In this document: one piece after another, positions 34,767-43,765 of the stretch
Position numbering within the stretch: the first letter of the stretch is position 1
Layout of the letters: each line of letters starts with the position of its first letter
DNA from: Fictibacillus halophilus
Lineage (GTDB): Bacteria; Bacillota; Bacilli; Bacillales; Fictibacillaceae
Reading direction: 5' to 3'
Assembly: GCF_016401385.1 (NCBI RefSeq)
Contig: NZ_JAEACF010000001.1
Span: 1,302,001 to 1,366,000, forward strand
Length of the DNA: 64,000 nt
Program-made: the position numbers and the translations under genes
Notes under the pieces: generated by a model
The model's database searches: none
What the model was told of the DNA's origin: nothing
The model's input: only the letters and a program-made list of their open reading frames with translations

Positions 34767-36245
34767 ATGGGCAAACCAACCGGATTTTTGGAATACCCAA
34801 GAGAAGAAACAATAGAGAGAAAGCCTCTCCAACGTCTTAAAGATTGGAAAGAATATACCGAAAAACAACCTGAAGATATGTTAAAAAGGCAAGGCGCAAG
34901 ATGTATGGATTGTGGTACACCTTTTTGTCATATCGGTTTTGAGATTAATGGGGCTGCTGCAGGCTGCCCTATTAATAATCTGATACCTGAGTGGAATGAT
35001 TTGGTTTATCGCGGAAAATGGAAAGAAGCACTTGATCGTTTAATGAAAACAAACAATTTTCCAGAATTCACAGGAAGGGTTTGTCCTGCTCCTTGTGAAG
35101 GCTCATGTACAGTTGAGTTAGCTGGACCTGCTGTAACGATAAAGAATATAGAAAAAGCAATCATTGATAAAGGCTTTGAAAACGGCTGGATTCAACCTAG
35201 AATTCCAGAAAAAAGAACAGGGAAAAAGGTTGCTATCGTTGGATCAGGACCAGCTGGACTTGCCGCAGCAGATCAGCTAAACCAAGCGGGTCATTCTGTT
35301 ACAGTTTATGAAAGAGCAGATAAAGCTGGTGGTTTGTTAACGTATGGAATTCCTAATATGAAATTGGATAAAGATGTGGTGGAGAGACGAATCAAATTAT
35401 TAAGACAAGAGGGCATTGATTTCATTCTTAACACTGAGGTGGGAAAAGATATTACCTCTGAAGAACTAAAGAATGAGTATGATTCTATAATTCTCTGTAC
35501 AGGTGCACAGAAACAAAGAGATTTAACTCTTCAAGGAAGAGAAGCTGAAGGTGTTCATTTTGCTATGAGCTATTTAACCCAGGCAACGAAGAGATTATTA
35601 AATATCGAAGTTTCTGAGCCACTTATTGATGCAGAAGGTAAGAATATAATCGTAATCGGCGGTGGCGACACGGGTGCTGACTGTGTAGCTACGGCTCTGA
35701 GGCAAAAGTGTAAGAGTGTCGTTCAATTTGGTAAGCATCCTAAACTTCCCGATGTGCGCAGTGATGCAAACATGTGGCCAGAGCAACCTAACATTTTTAC
35801 AATGGATTATGCTTATGAAGAAGCAACTGCTCAATATGGTCATGATCCAAGAGAGTATTCTGTCCAAACAAAAAAAATAGTATCAGATGAAAGCGGTCGT
35901 CTAAAAGAACTTCACACGATTCAAATGAAACGAACATCTGATGATGCCGGGAATATGGTTTTTGAAGAAATTCCGGGATCTGAGAAGATCTGGCCAGCAG
36001 ATCTTGTTTTCATCGCTATTGGTTTTGAAGGGACAGAACTGCCAGTCTTAAAAGAATTTGGCGTGGAAATCAAACACAACAAAGTCAATGCTAAACATGG
36101 TGATTATAGAACAAATGTAGATGGAGTATTTGCAGCAGGTGACTCTAGGCGCGGTCAAAGTTTAATCGTTTGGGCGATTCAAGAAGGACGTGATTGTGCA
36201 CGTCAAGTTGATCTATCGTTGATGGGAAGTACGGTTTTGCCTTAA
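34767..36245 (+). CDS. gltB: glutamate synthase small subunit
   Basis: Supplies electrons from NADPH to the large subunit. The N-terminal part carries [4Fe-4S] cysteines (CMDCGTPFC, GCPINNLIPEW, CPAPCEGSC). An FAD site follows (VAIVGSGPAGLAAADQL) and an NADPH site (IIVIGGGDTGADCVATALR). A late FAD motif (GVFAAGDSRRGQSLIVWAI) closes the protein. Length 492 is normal for the Bacillus GltB / E. coli GltD class. AGAGGAGAG precedes ATG. No clear strong terminator follows; only a short GCC/GGC hairpin with TTTTTT around the stop codon is visible. Confidence 0.96.
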   Translation: MGKPTGFLEYPREETIERKPLQRLKDWKEYTEKQPEDMLKRQGARCMDCGTPFCHIGFEINGAAAGCPINNLIPEWNDLVYRGKWKEALDRLMKTNNFPEFTGRVCPAPCEGSCTVELAGPAVTIKNIEKAIIDKGFENGWIQPRIPEKRTGKKVAIVGSGPAGLAAADQLNQAGHSVTVYERADKAGGLLTYGIPNMKLDKDVVERRIKLLRQEGIDFILNTEVGKDITSEELKNEYDSIILCTGAQKQRDLTLQGREAEGVHFAMSYLTQATKRLLNIEVSEPLIDAEGKNIIVIGGGDTGADCVATALRQKCKSVVQFGKHPKLPDVRSDANMWPEQPNIFTMDYAYEEATAQYGHDPREYSVQTKKIVSDESGRLKELHTIQMKRTSDDAGNMVFEEIPGSEKIWPADLVFIAIGFEGTELPVLKEFGVEIKHNKVNAKHGDYRTNVDGVFAAGDSRRGQSLIVWAIQEGRDCARQVDLSLMGSTVLP

Positions 36246-36352
36246 GGCTTTTTTCCATGCTACAATAAACTCCAAAAGCCAAAAGCTTTATATATATGAT
36301 AAAATAAGGCTTAGGCTAAAAAACAATTCTTTTATTTATAAGGAGTAGACGC

Positions 36353-37282
36353 ATGGAAAAAGTACTTATTTTTGGACACAAAAATCCAGATACTGACACG
36401 ATTACATCAGCACTCGTTTACGCTGACTTAAAGTCTAAATTAGGACAAAATGTAGAAGCTATTCGCTTAGGTGAAATTAACGGTGAAACACAATATGCTT
36501 TAGATTATTTTAAAGCTGAGACTCCACGTTTAGTTGAACATGTCTCTGCTGAAACAAACGCAGTTATTTTAGTTGATCATAACGAACGTCAACAAAGTGC
36601 AAATGACATTGATAAAGTAAGAGTATTAGAGGTTATTGATCATCATCGTATCGCGAACTTTGAAACAAGCGACCCTTTATACTATCGTGCTGAACCTGTT
36701 GGCTGTACAGCTACAATCTTAAACAAGATGTACAAAGAGAAAGGTATTCAAGTTGAGAAAAACATTGCAGGACTTATGCTTTCTGCAATTATTTCTGACT
36801 CTTTGTTGTTTAAATCGCCTACTTGTACAGAAGAAGATGTTGCCGCGGCACGCGAGCTTGCTGAAATTGCTGGAGTAGATGCGGAAAAGTACGGTTTAGA
36901 AATGCTAAAAGCAGGTGCAGACCTAAGTGATAAATCAGTTGAAGAATTGATTTCACTTGATGCTAAAGAATTTAACATTGGAGAAAACAAAATTGAAGTT
37001 GCTCAAGTAAATACGGTTGATGCTAGCGATGTATTACAACATCAAGAAGACTTGGAATCAGCGATCACTAAAGTTATTGCTGACAAAGGTCTAGACCTAT
37101 TTATGTTTGTTGTAACCGATATTTTAACAAATGACTCTACAGCCTTAGCTCTTGGTAAGAGATCACAATCTGTTGAAGAAGCATATAACGTTAAATTAGA
37201 AAACAATACAGCAGTTCTTAAAGGTGTTGTTTCTCGTAAAAAACAAATCGTGCCTGTTTTAACAGAAGCGATGAGCAAATAA
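36353..37282 (+). CDS. ppaC: manganese-dependent inorganic pyrophosphatase
   Basis: Family II pyrophosphatase (DHH superfamily) that hydrolyses cytosolic pyrophosphate. Metal-binding and signature segments are present: [36 protein letters not shown]. The C-terminal substrate loop is [13 protein letters not shown]. The 309-residue length is standard. AAGGAG precedes the ATG with normal spacing. It is a single gene with its own terminator. Confidence 0.96.
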   Translation: MEKVLIFGHKNPDTDTITSALVYADLKSKLGQNVEAIRLGEINGETQYALDYFKAETPRLVEHVSAETNAVILVDHNERQQSANDIDKVRVLEVIDHHRIANFETSDPLYYRAEPVGCTATILNKMYKEKGIQVEKNIAGLMLSAIISDSLLFKSPTCTEEDVAAARELAEIAGVDAEKYGLEMLKAGADLSDKSVEELISLDAKEFNIGENKIEVAQVNTVDASDVLQHQEDLESAITKVIADKGLDLFMFVVTDILTNDSTALALGKRSQSVEEAYNVKLENNTAVLKGVVSRKKQIVPVLTEAMSK

Positions 37283-37293
37283 ATGAAGATTCT

Positions 37294-37330
37294 AAAGGGT
37301 AAAGCCATACTAAGGCTTTGCCCTTTCTTT
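37294..37330 (+). terminator. terminator after ppaC
   Basis: AAAGGGTAAAGCC (37294-37306) pairs with GGCTTTGCCCTTT (37314-37326) with one G-U pair, followed by CTTTGC; the T-tract is short. Confidence 0.7.
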
Positions 37331-37418
37331 GCTATATAAATGTCGTGCTTCTTAAAAACAGTTGACAATCTAAATGAGACTGCTATCATTTAAGACAGAA
37401 ACCAACTACATAAAAACG

Positions 37419-37582
37419 AACCACTAGGGGTGCCTTTTATAAGGCTGAGATCAAAGTGTAACTTTGAGACTCTTAGAACCTGATCTGGATTATACCAGCG
37501 TAGGGAAGTGGTGTTGCGGAGTCTTATTTATTTCTTGAATTCTCCAAATACAACCACTTTCTTAGCTGAGAGTGGTTTTTTT
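37419..37582 (+). promoter_or_regulatory. TPP riboswitch with terminator-type expression platform
   Basis: The THI-box consensus is nearly complete: GGGGTGCC, GGCTGAGA, then GAACCTGATCTGGAT, ATACCAGCGTAGGGAAGTGG. Helix P1 pairs ACCACT (37420-37425) with AGTGGT (37507-37512). Downstream a terminator pairs AACCACT (37552-37558) with AGTGGTT (37571-37577) before a T7 run. The 3' strand of P1 could instead pair with CCACT of the terminator, so P1 formation (TPP bound) frees the terminator. This predicts that thiamine pyrophosphate turns the operon off. Confidence 0.96.
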
Positions 37583-37607
37583 GTTGGATAAAACAAGGAG
37601 GATTCAT

Positions 37608-38312
37608 ATGAACACATTTACCGATATTTTACGAGAAAGAGCCGCTTCTATTTGGGAAGCAAACCTTCAACATCCATTTGTAAGAGGAATTGCAGATGGT
37701 GACCTTTCATTAGAATGCTTCAGATACTACGTTTTACAAGATTCATATTACTTATCTCATTTTGCAAGAATACAAGCGATGGGCGCTGCAAGAGCTGAGG
37801 ATTTGTATACGACTTCTAGGATGGCGGTACATGCACAAGGTACTAGTGACGCTGAGTTAGGACTTCATGAGACGTTTATGAAACAGTTGGGGGTGACAGA
37901 GAAAGAACTGACAAGTTTTGAACCCGCTCCAACTGCTTATCATTATACATCACACCTTTACCGAGTGGCAGAGTCTGGAAGCTTAGGAGAAATTATCGCT
38001 GCCATTCTACCATGTTATTGGATCTATCAAGAAATAGGTGAAACGTTTAAAGGAGCAAAACCACAAGAGCCGATCTATCAGGAGTGGATCGCTGCATATG
38101 GCGGTGAATGGTTCTCAGAACTGGTAAATGAACAGATCGATAGATTGAATCAATTGGCTGAAAACGCAAGTGACCAGGAAAAAAGCAAAATGATTCAACA
38201 TTTCTTAATCAGTTGTCAGTACGAATATTCTTTTTGGGAGATGGCTTATACATTGGAAAAATGGCCGATTCCATTCAGTCTGAATCCAGCCACGATCGGG
38301 AGTGAAGGGTAG
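37608..38312 (+). CDS. tenA: thiaminase II / aminopyrimidine aminohydrolase
   Basis: TenA hydrolyses formylaminopyrimidine-type thiamine breakdown products to the HMP pyrimidine for salvage. The active-site cysteine is C136 in ILPCYWIY, with the late motif HFLISCQYEYSFWEMAY. The N-terminus FTDILRERAASIWEANLQHPFV is typical. The start at 37608 has AAGGAGG about 6 nt upstream; the longer frame would begin inside the riboswitch terminator. The 234-residue length is normal. It is the first gene of the TPP-controlled operon. Confidence 0.94.
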   Translation: MNTFTDILRERAASIWEANLQHPFVRGIADGDLSLECFRYYVLQDSYYLSHFARIQAMGAARAEDLYTTSRMAVHAQGTSDAELGLHETFMKQLGVTEKELTSFEPAPTAYHYTSHLYRVAESGSLGEIIAAILPCYWIYQEIGETFKGAKPQEPIYQEWIAAYGGEWFSELVNEQIDRLNQLAENASDQEKSKMIQHFLISCQYEYSFWEMAYTLEKWPIPFSLNPATIGSEG

Positions 38313-38313
38313 A

Positions 38314-38895
38314 ATGCAAAAAGGGTTAAAGTTAACGGATATCCTTGTAACGGTAGTCATCTCTATTGCATTTGGTATCTTGTATAAGATTTGGGGACCT
38401 CTTTATTATGCTGTTAAACCAATTGGTCTACACATCGATCAGTTGATATATGGGATGTGGTTCATGGCAGCGACGGTTGCGTTTTTAATTATTCGTAAAC
38501 CTGGAGTTGCACTATTAGCGGAAATCGCTGCCTCTTCTGGAGAATTTTTAATGGGTTCTGAGTTTGGACTTGAAGTGTTACTATACGGACTCATTCAAGG
38601 ATTGTTTGCAGAATTTATCCTGTTCGCATTTGGCTATAAACGGTTTGACCTTTTTGTCATTTCGCTCGCAGCGTTAAGTTCATGTGCAGGATCTTTAATC
38701 ATGGACTTTTACAAGGGATATATTGGGGATCTTTCAACATGGAACCTTACCTTATTTATCGTTTTTAGATTAATCGGTTCTATATTATTTACAGGGTTGT
38801 TTGCCGTTTCTATCGTAAAAGCTTTAGAAGCTACAGGTGTGACGAATTTAGTACGATCTTCGTCAAAAAAGGATCATGACGCATTAAATCAATAA
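38314..38895 (+). CDS. ykoE: ECF transporter substrate-binding S component (YkoE-like)
   Basis: Membrane S component that binds the thiamine pyrimidine precursor hydroxymethylpyrimidine. The 193-residue protein has six hydrophobic segments, with LTDILVTVVISIAFGILYKIW, EIAASSGEFLMGSEFG and FGYKRFDLF. The ATG at 38314 is chosen because GAAGGG of the tenA tail forms its ribosome binding site; the longer frame begins inside tenA. It is followed by the ATPase and T components, the YkoEDC order. Confidence 0.9.
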   Translation: MQKGLKLTDILVTVVISIAFGILYKIWGPLYYAVKPIGLHIDQLIYGMWFMAATVAFLIIRKPGVALLAEIAASSGEFLMGSEFGLEVLLYGLIQGLFAEFILFAFGYKRFDLFVISLAALSSCAGSLIMDFYKGYIGDLSTWNLTLFIVFRLIGSILFTGLFAVSIVKALEATGVTNLVRSSSKKDHDALNQ

Positions 38896-38908
38896 CAGAG
38901 GTGGTTAG

Positions 38909-40360
38909 ATGACAAGTATAACATCTGTTAAGAATTTAAGATTAAAGTTTCCAGGTGAATCGGAAATGCTGTTTAAAGATTTGAGTTTGTCTTTTAATCG
39001 TGGTGAAAAAGTGCTTCTTCTTGGCACCTCCGGATGTGGCAAGTCCACACTATTGCAAGTTCTTTCAGGCTTAGTACCACGAACAATAGACATTCCTATG
39101 AAGTGTGAGGAAATACAAATCCCTGATCAATGGGGATTTGTATTTCAAGATCCTGATACCCAGTTCTGTATGCCATATGTTGATGAAGAATTAGCATTTG
39201 TACTTGAGAACTTGGAAGTGCCACGAGAGGAGATGGAAAGCAAGATTTGTTCCCTATTAAAAGAGGTTGGGCTTGAACTTGATAACATTCATACACCGAT
39301 TCAACATCTATCAGGTGGAATGAAGCAACGATTAGCGATTGCCTCTGTATTAGCGCTAGAACCGGATGTCATATTCTTAGATGAGCCAACCGCTTTTATT
39401 GATGAAAAGGGAACAGAACAAATTTGGGAAACGGTTAAAAGAATATGGAAAGATAAAACGTTGATTATTGTTGAACATAAAATTGACAAAATTCTGGATA
39501 TAGCTGATCGTCTTATTGTATTTACACCAGATGGTGAAGTTCTTGCTGATGGCAACACTTCGATGGTCTTTACTCATTATAAGGAAAAAATCAAAGAGTA
39601 TGGAATTTGGTACCCTGGTGCATGGACCGAATATAAACGAAACCCGATCGCGGTAAATAAGATTGAATATCAGAACGCTCTGAAGCTACAAAATTTTAAA
39701 GGGTATCAAAATAGAGAAATAAAAATAGAGGTAGATGATATTGTAGTTCAATCAGGAGAATGGATTACGATAATGGGTGAAAATGGGGCAGGAAAGAGTT
39801 CATTATTGTTAGCTTTAATGCAGCTCATTAAAACATCTGGAATCTATCTTTTGAATGAGAAACGTATTCAAAAAACGAAAGATATATCTGGACAGGTTTA
39901 CCTCGTATTTCAGAATCCAGAATATCAATTTTTAACTCATTCGGTATTCGACGAAGTTACCTATGGTTTACAAAACGAGCCGGAAATTGAAACAAATGCA
40001 AAAGAGATACTCTCTTCTCTTGAATTGATGAGTAAGAAGGACCAACATCCTTACCACCTCTCTGTCGGTCAGAAGAGACGTCTAAGTGTGGCAACCGCTT
40101 TTTTGCAAAAACCAATCATTTTACTTCTTGATGAACCAACTTTTGGTCAAGACTCCATAAACACGTTCGAAATTTTAGAATGGATTGAGAAAGAGCGTCA
40201 AAAAGGAACGATCATTCTAATGGTCACACATGATCGCCATATTACAGATCAGTTTGCAACACGCTTATGGGAGGTACAGAACGGTAAAATTGTAACTGAT
40301 CATCAACTCAACAAAAGCACAAAAGTCGAGAAGGAGATTCTGCATGAACTCATTATTTAA
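38909..40360 (+). CDS. ykoD: ECF transporter duplicated ATPase (YkoD-like)
   Basis: Energising subunit of the transporter, with both ATPases fused in one chain (483 residues). First domain: LLGTSGCGKSTLLQVLSG, HLSGGMKQRLAIASVL, VIFLDEPTAFID. Second domain: MGENGAGKSSLLLALMQ, HLSVGQKRRLSVATAF, LLLDEPTFGQD. Both Walker motifs look intact, while the second signature is LSVGQ rather than LSGGQ. ATG has AGAGGTGG upstream. It overlaps ykoC by 17 nt. Confidence 0.92.
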   Translation: MTSITSVKNLRLKFPGESEMLFKDLSLSFNRGEKVLLLGTSGCGKSTLLQVLSGLVPRTIDIPMKCEEIQIPDQWGFVFQDPDTQFCMPYVDEELAFVLENLEVPREEMESKICSLLKEVGLELDNIHTPIQHLSGGMKQRLAIASVLALEPDVIFLDEPTAFIDEKGTEQIWETVKRIWKDKTLIIVEHKIDKILDIADRLIVFTPDGEVLADGNTSMVFTHYKEKIKEYGIWYPGAWTEYKRNPIAVNKIEYQNALKLQNFKGYQNREIKIEVDDIVVQSGEWITIMGENGAGKSSLLLALMQLIKTSGIYLLNEKRIQKTKDISGQVYLVFQNPEYQFLTHSVFDEVTYGLQNEPEIETNAKEILSSLELMSKKDQHPYHLSVGQKRRLSVATAFLQKPIILLLDEPTFGQDSINTFEILEWIEKERQKGTIILMVTHDRHITDQFATRLWEVQNGKIVTDHQLNKSTKVEKEILHELII

Positions 40361-41141
40361 TGGCAAACACACCTGGTTACACAGCATAAATCCTTCTTTA
40401 AAACTATTAACGATATTGGGTTTGTTCGTATTTGCCATCACCATTCATGATCTGAATTATATGGTTGGTTTTTCATTTGTGATCTTATTTCTGTTTATCT
40501 TTGCCACAGGATATTCTTACAAGCAATTACTTTTTCTATCTCTGCCTTTCTTGCTTGTTTTTCTTTCAACTTCTTCTTCCATGATCTTATTTGGAAAGGG
40601 AGAAACGATTCTTTATAAATGGGCATATGTACAAGTATCAGAAGAGAGTTTGATAAGAGGAATTCATTTAGGATTTAGAGCTTTGTCATTTGCAATGCTT
40701 GGCTTACTATTCGCTTTAACTACTAAACCAGTCAGATTGTTTTATTCTCTCATGCAACAGCTTAAACTACCTCCCAAGTTTGCTTATAGTTTTATGGCGG
40801 CCATACGATTAATTCCTATTATGATTGAGGAATACCAAATCATTATAAATGCTCAAAGAGTGAGAGGATTAGAACAAAAGAATCACTTCCTAAAAAGAAT
40901 GCAGAGGCTCGCGATTCCATTATTATCGCAGAGTATTCGCAGAGCTTATCGCATTGCCGTTTCAATGGAAGCAAAACGATTTCAGACGGATCGAAAGAGA
41001 ACTTATTATTATGAGATCGGTTTTTCGAGAAATGATCTATTTTTCATAAGTTATTTTATCATCATGTTAGGACTAGCTTATTTTCTTTCTATCCATAATC
41101 CGTTTCTTCCAAATACTGATGTTAGATTCTTACCCGAATGA
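40344..41141 (+). CDS. ykoC: ECF transporter T component (YkoC-like)
   Basis: The 265-residue transmembrane coupling subunit of the ECF transporter. Typical features are an N-terminal LHSINPSLKLLTILGLFVFA and two Ala-Arg-Gly-like coupling segments near the cytosolic loop: INAQRVRGLEQKNHFLKRMQ and IAVSMEAKRFQTDRKR. Six hydrophobic helices are predicted. AGAAGGAGA stands about 6 nt before the ATG. It ends inside a hairpin terminator. Confidence 0.9.
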   Translation: MNSLFNGKHTWLHSINPSLKLLTILGLFVFAITIHDLNYMVGFSFVILFLFIFATGYSYKQLLFLSLPFLLVFLSTSSSMILFGKGETILYKWAYVQVSEESLIRGIHLGFRALSFAMLGLLFALTTKPVRLFYSLMQQLKLPPKFAYSFMAAIRLIPIMIEEYQIIINAQRVRGLEQKNHFLKRMQRLAIPLLSQSIRRAYRIAVSMEAKRFQTDRKRTYYYEIGFSRNDLFFISYFIIMLGLAYFLSIHNPFLPNTDVRFLPE

Positions 41142-41178
41142 GAGACTGAAACTTAGATTTCAGTCTCTTATTTGTTTT
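41141..41178 (+). terminator. terminator of the tenA-ykoEDC operon
   Basis: AGAGACTGAAA (41141-41151) pairs with TTTCAGTCTCT (41158-41168); the following TATTTGTTTT is a modest T-tract. The stem starts at the stop codon. It may also serve the opposing small gene. Confidence 0.7.
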
Positions 41179-41467
41179 AAAGTGATGTTATCTTTCTGTT
41201 TCATCAGCACGATATGGCTGCCTTCTTTAGCCTTTATATATATAGCGTTCGGTACATGTAACTTCTTGCCATTCTCAAAAAAAAGAGTGTATTGTGGTTC
41301 TGTTACAAATGAACTCCCAATACTTATTACTTTCTCAGTTCTTTCTTTTTTAACAATGTTTCCGCGAAATTCTTTACTATTAAATTCTTCTTTTAAATAA
41401 CCAGACCAAGAAAAAAAAGCAGAAAACCCGCAATAAATGTACAAAAGATCGAATATAGCTTCAGCAT
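41160..41467 (-). pseudogene. small membrane-anchored protein gene split by a frameshift at an 8-base homopolymer
   Basis: A good start exists at 41467 (AGGTGA upstream of ATG). It encodes MLKLYSIFCTFIAGFLLFFL and GLVI, a clean membrane helix, but stops at 41393-41395. A second frame covers 41444-41160 and encodes a conserved-looking hydrophilic tail: FRGNIVKKERTEKVISIGSS, FVTEPQYTLFFENGKKLHVP. The two frames join if the T8 run (A8 on the plus strand, 41411-41418) had nine bases or if the ribosome slips by -1 there. This gives a single protein of about 100 residues. Options are a true mutation, phase variation, programmed slippage or a sequencing error. The family is not one I can name. Confidence 0.55.
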
Positions 41468-41566
41468 CTACTCACCTCAGTTTTGTATAGGACAATAAAA
41501 GGGAAAACATTAGAAGGATTTGTTACCTATTGATCTAATACTAATGAAACAACACCATCAAAACCC

Positions 41567-42169
41567 TTATCTTTTTTGAATAAATTTGTTATGCCATGAA
41601 GTGAGCAATAGCAAGGCGATGATCGATCCAAGTAATGTAAGTGACATGTCCCATTGAGCGTCCCAAATATCTCCTTGAGCACCTACAAAATCTTTTGTTT
41701 CGCGATTTGCAATCTTGCCCGCGCTCCATTCAACAATTTCATAGAGAGCAGCAATTGCCAACGTTATGCTAATGGCAATAAATTGAACCCATTTTCCAAT
41801 AGACAAAGGTGTGTTTATAAGAAGCACCTCTCGTATAACAATCGCCAACAATCCTTTCATAAAATGACCGAAGCGATCATAGTGATTACGTTTCAAATCA
41901 TAATGGTTCTGCAGCCAATCAAATAAGGGCACATCGTCATACGTATAGTGTCCACCTATGAAAGTTAAAATCGTTAATAAAGCAATGATGCAATATGTAA
42001 GAGTAGTGAATTTTAGCTTTTTGTATAGGAAGAAAATAATAATCAGGGCTAAAACAGATGGAGCAACTTCCAATATCCATATTGGATAATGTGCAGGTTT
42101 AATTAGTGACCATAGAAAAAAGAAGGAAACGATAATTAATAGAAACACATGGATTTTGTTAACTTTCAT
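41567..42169 (-). CDS. DUF2238/YjdF-like integral membrane protein
   Basis: A 200-residue protein with five or six hydrophobic helices. Conserved polar signatures are GGHYTYDDVPLFDWL, HYDRFGHFMKGLLAIVIREVLL, ALYEIVEWSAGKI and DFVGAQGDIWDAQWDMSLTL. These are typical of the YjdF/DUF2238 family, whose function is unknown; the buried acids and histidines could be metal or proton sites. The ATG at 42169 has GAGGGA about 6 nt upstream and is preferred over the ATG eight codons earlier. It is divergent from the hydrolase gene. Confidence 0.82.
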   Translation of the reverse strand: MKVNKIHVFLLIIVSFFFLWSLIKPAHYPIWILEVAPSVLALIIIFFLYKKLKFTTLTYCIIALLTILTFIGGHYTYDDVPLFDWLQNHYDLKRNHYDRFGHFMKGLLAIVIREVLLINTPLSIGKWVQFIAISITLAIAALYEIVEWSAGKIANRETKDFVGAQGDIWDAQWDMSLTLLGSIIALLLLTSWHNKFIQKR

Positions 42170-42261
42170 AAGCAATCCCTCACAATCTAACATTAGTATT
42201 TATAATAAGTTAGAAACATATTCTGTTCTGAGCGCTTGAAGACATTTATAGGAGGATGTGA

Positions 42262-43143
42262 TTGATCGTGACTAAAAAAATCGCAGTGGCCATTCTTCAT
42301 GGCATTGGAAATCAAAGCGAGGAATTTTCGGATTTGTTTATTGAGACCCTTACAAAGAGATTCTCTCAGATGATTAAACCCTTTTATGCAACACCTGAAG
42401 AAGAGCTAATTATCCAACCTATTTATTGGGGAAGTGTATTCAACGAAAGGGAATCACTTTTATGGAAAAACCTTAATAAAGAAGGCGATTTAGATTATAA
42501 GCAATTAAGACAATTTGTTATCCACTTTTTTGGAGATGCAATCGCCTATCAGCCTGCAGTTAATCACAATCCGAACTATATTAGAGTGCATGAGGTTTAT
42601 GCAAGAGGTCTTCGGAAATTAGGTGAAGTTGCTGGTGAAGATGCTCCACTCTTTGTAATTGCTCATAGTTTAGGTACCGTTATTACAAGTAATTATTTTT
42701 ATGATCTTCAATTCATTCCTGAACGAATCTCTGAAAGTGTTATGCCAAATATGCAGGCGACTCCTTTAGAAAAAGGTGAGACTCTAACAAGCTTTTATTC
42801 GTTAGGAAGCCCTCTAGCTTTGTGGAGTCTTCGATATGCAGATTTTGATAAGCCCATTCAGGTTCCGTCACCATATTTAAGGAATCATCATCCTGATCTT
42901 CAAGGGAAGTGGGTAAATATGTACGATAAAGATGACGTATTCGGCTATCCATTAAAAACAATCAACGACTCTTATAATGGAGCAATTGCAGTTGATAAAG
43001 AAATTAATAGCGGCGGATTAATAAGCAGTTCAACACCTCTTTCTCATAACCATTACTTTAAAACGAATGAAGTCATTCATGCCATTGGTGATGATTTGGC
43101 TGAAATATGGAAACAGTTAAACTTAGCGTCTCAGCGAAAATAA
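42262..43143 (+). CDS. alpha/beta hydrolase-like protein (lipase-type nucleophile motif)
   Basis: A 293-residue soluble protein. N-terminal IAVAILHGIGNQSEEFSDLF supplies the oxyanion-hole HG, and the nucleophile elbow is IAHSLGTVI (GxSxG-like AHSLG). Late segments SFYSLGSPLALWSL and the His in LSHNHYF complete a plausible triad. This pattern occurs in uncharacterised PGAP1/lipase-like bacterial proteins; the substrate is unknown. The start is TTG 42262, 6 nt after AGGAGG; the GTG two codons later is possible. It lies 56 nt before the DUF6944-like gene and may share a transcript. Confidence 0.72.
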   Translation: MIVTKKIAVAILHGIGNQSEEFSDLFIETLTKRFSQMIKPFYATPEEELIIQPIYWGSVFNERESLLWKNLNKEGDLDYKQLRQFVIHFFGDAIAYQPAVNHNPNYIRVHEVYARGLRKLGEVAGEDAPLFVIAHSLGTVITSNYFYDLQFIPERISESVMPNMQATPLEKGETLTSFYSLGSPLALWSLRYADFDKPIQVPSPYLRNHHPDLQGKWVNMYDKDDVFGYPLKTINDSYNGAIAVDKEINSGGLISSSTPLSHNHYFKTNEVIHAIGDDLAEIWKQLNLASQRK

Positions 43144-43199
43144 CGTTTCTTCTCGTCCACGAATACATTAAAACATCTCATTAAATGGACGGTTGCCGA

Positions 43200-43751
43200 A
43201 TGGATAATCAACAAAAACAACAAATTGGCGGTGTTATACAGGCAATTGGAACGGTCATATCAGCAATTGCCAACACGCCGATTTCGGTCTTGAGCGATCA
43301 GTTTCAGGAAGATCTTGATTTAATAGGAAATGTTCTCCAAGCTACTGGAAATGGTTTAATTGCAGATGGACAAATCCCGTTTAGCCTCAAGAGAATCGGA
43401 AATGAAGTCCAAGCCATTGGAAATACGACGGTAATCGCAGGTATGGTCTTACCATTAGAAGATGATACTTCTCAAGTCTTGAATATTAAAGGGAACCTAT
43501 TACAAGCATTTGGGGCAGGGGTTGTCCTAGGTGTTGAATTCGAAAACGAACTAGGCGATTCAGCCTCTAATCAAGGGATAACCATTATTTCAAATTTACT
43601 GCAAGTAGCTGGAAACTCCTTACAGGCACTAGGTGGAAAATATGAACTTGACCATCCGAATGAAGATAAAAGTTATAGTGAATCCTTAATATTTGCAGGA
43701 AGTTGGATTCAGGCAGTCGGTGCCGTAATTTCAGCATTACCTCGTCAGTAA
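43200..43751 (+). CDS. repetitive DUF6944-like protein
   Basis: A 183-residue soluble protein built from about seven copies of a motif close to I-G-N-x-h-Q-A-h-G-N-x-h. The QAxG (or QVxG) cores sit at residues 14, 47, 71, 102, 135, 142 and 171. Examples are VIQAIGTVI, VLQATGNGL, EVQAIGNTT, LLQAFGAGV and WIQAVGAVI. I recognise a Bacillus family named DUF6944 (repetitive protein of unknown function). There is no signal peptide or transmembrane segment, though the repeats are hydrophobic and might form amphipathic helices or a solenoid. The start could be ATG 43200 or 43185; neither has a strong ribosome binding site. Confidence 0.7.
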   Translation: MDNQQKQQIGGVIQAIGTVISAIANTPISVLSDQFQEDLDLIGNVLQATGNGLIADGQIPFSLKRIGNEVQAIGNTTVIAGMVLPLEDDTSQVLNIKGNLLQAFGAGVVLGVEFENELGDSASNQGITIISNLLQVAGNSLQALGGKYELDHPNEDKSYSESLIFAGSWIQAVGAVISALPRQ

Positions 43752-43765
43752 AAGGGGGTGTAAAT

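Noticed and set aside
41119..41400. 93-codon plus-strand ORF opposite the frameshifted small gene
   Set aside because: It starts inside the end of ykoC and overlaps its terminator; the minus strand has the better start signal and more protein-like sequence.
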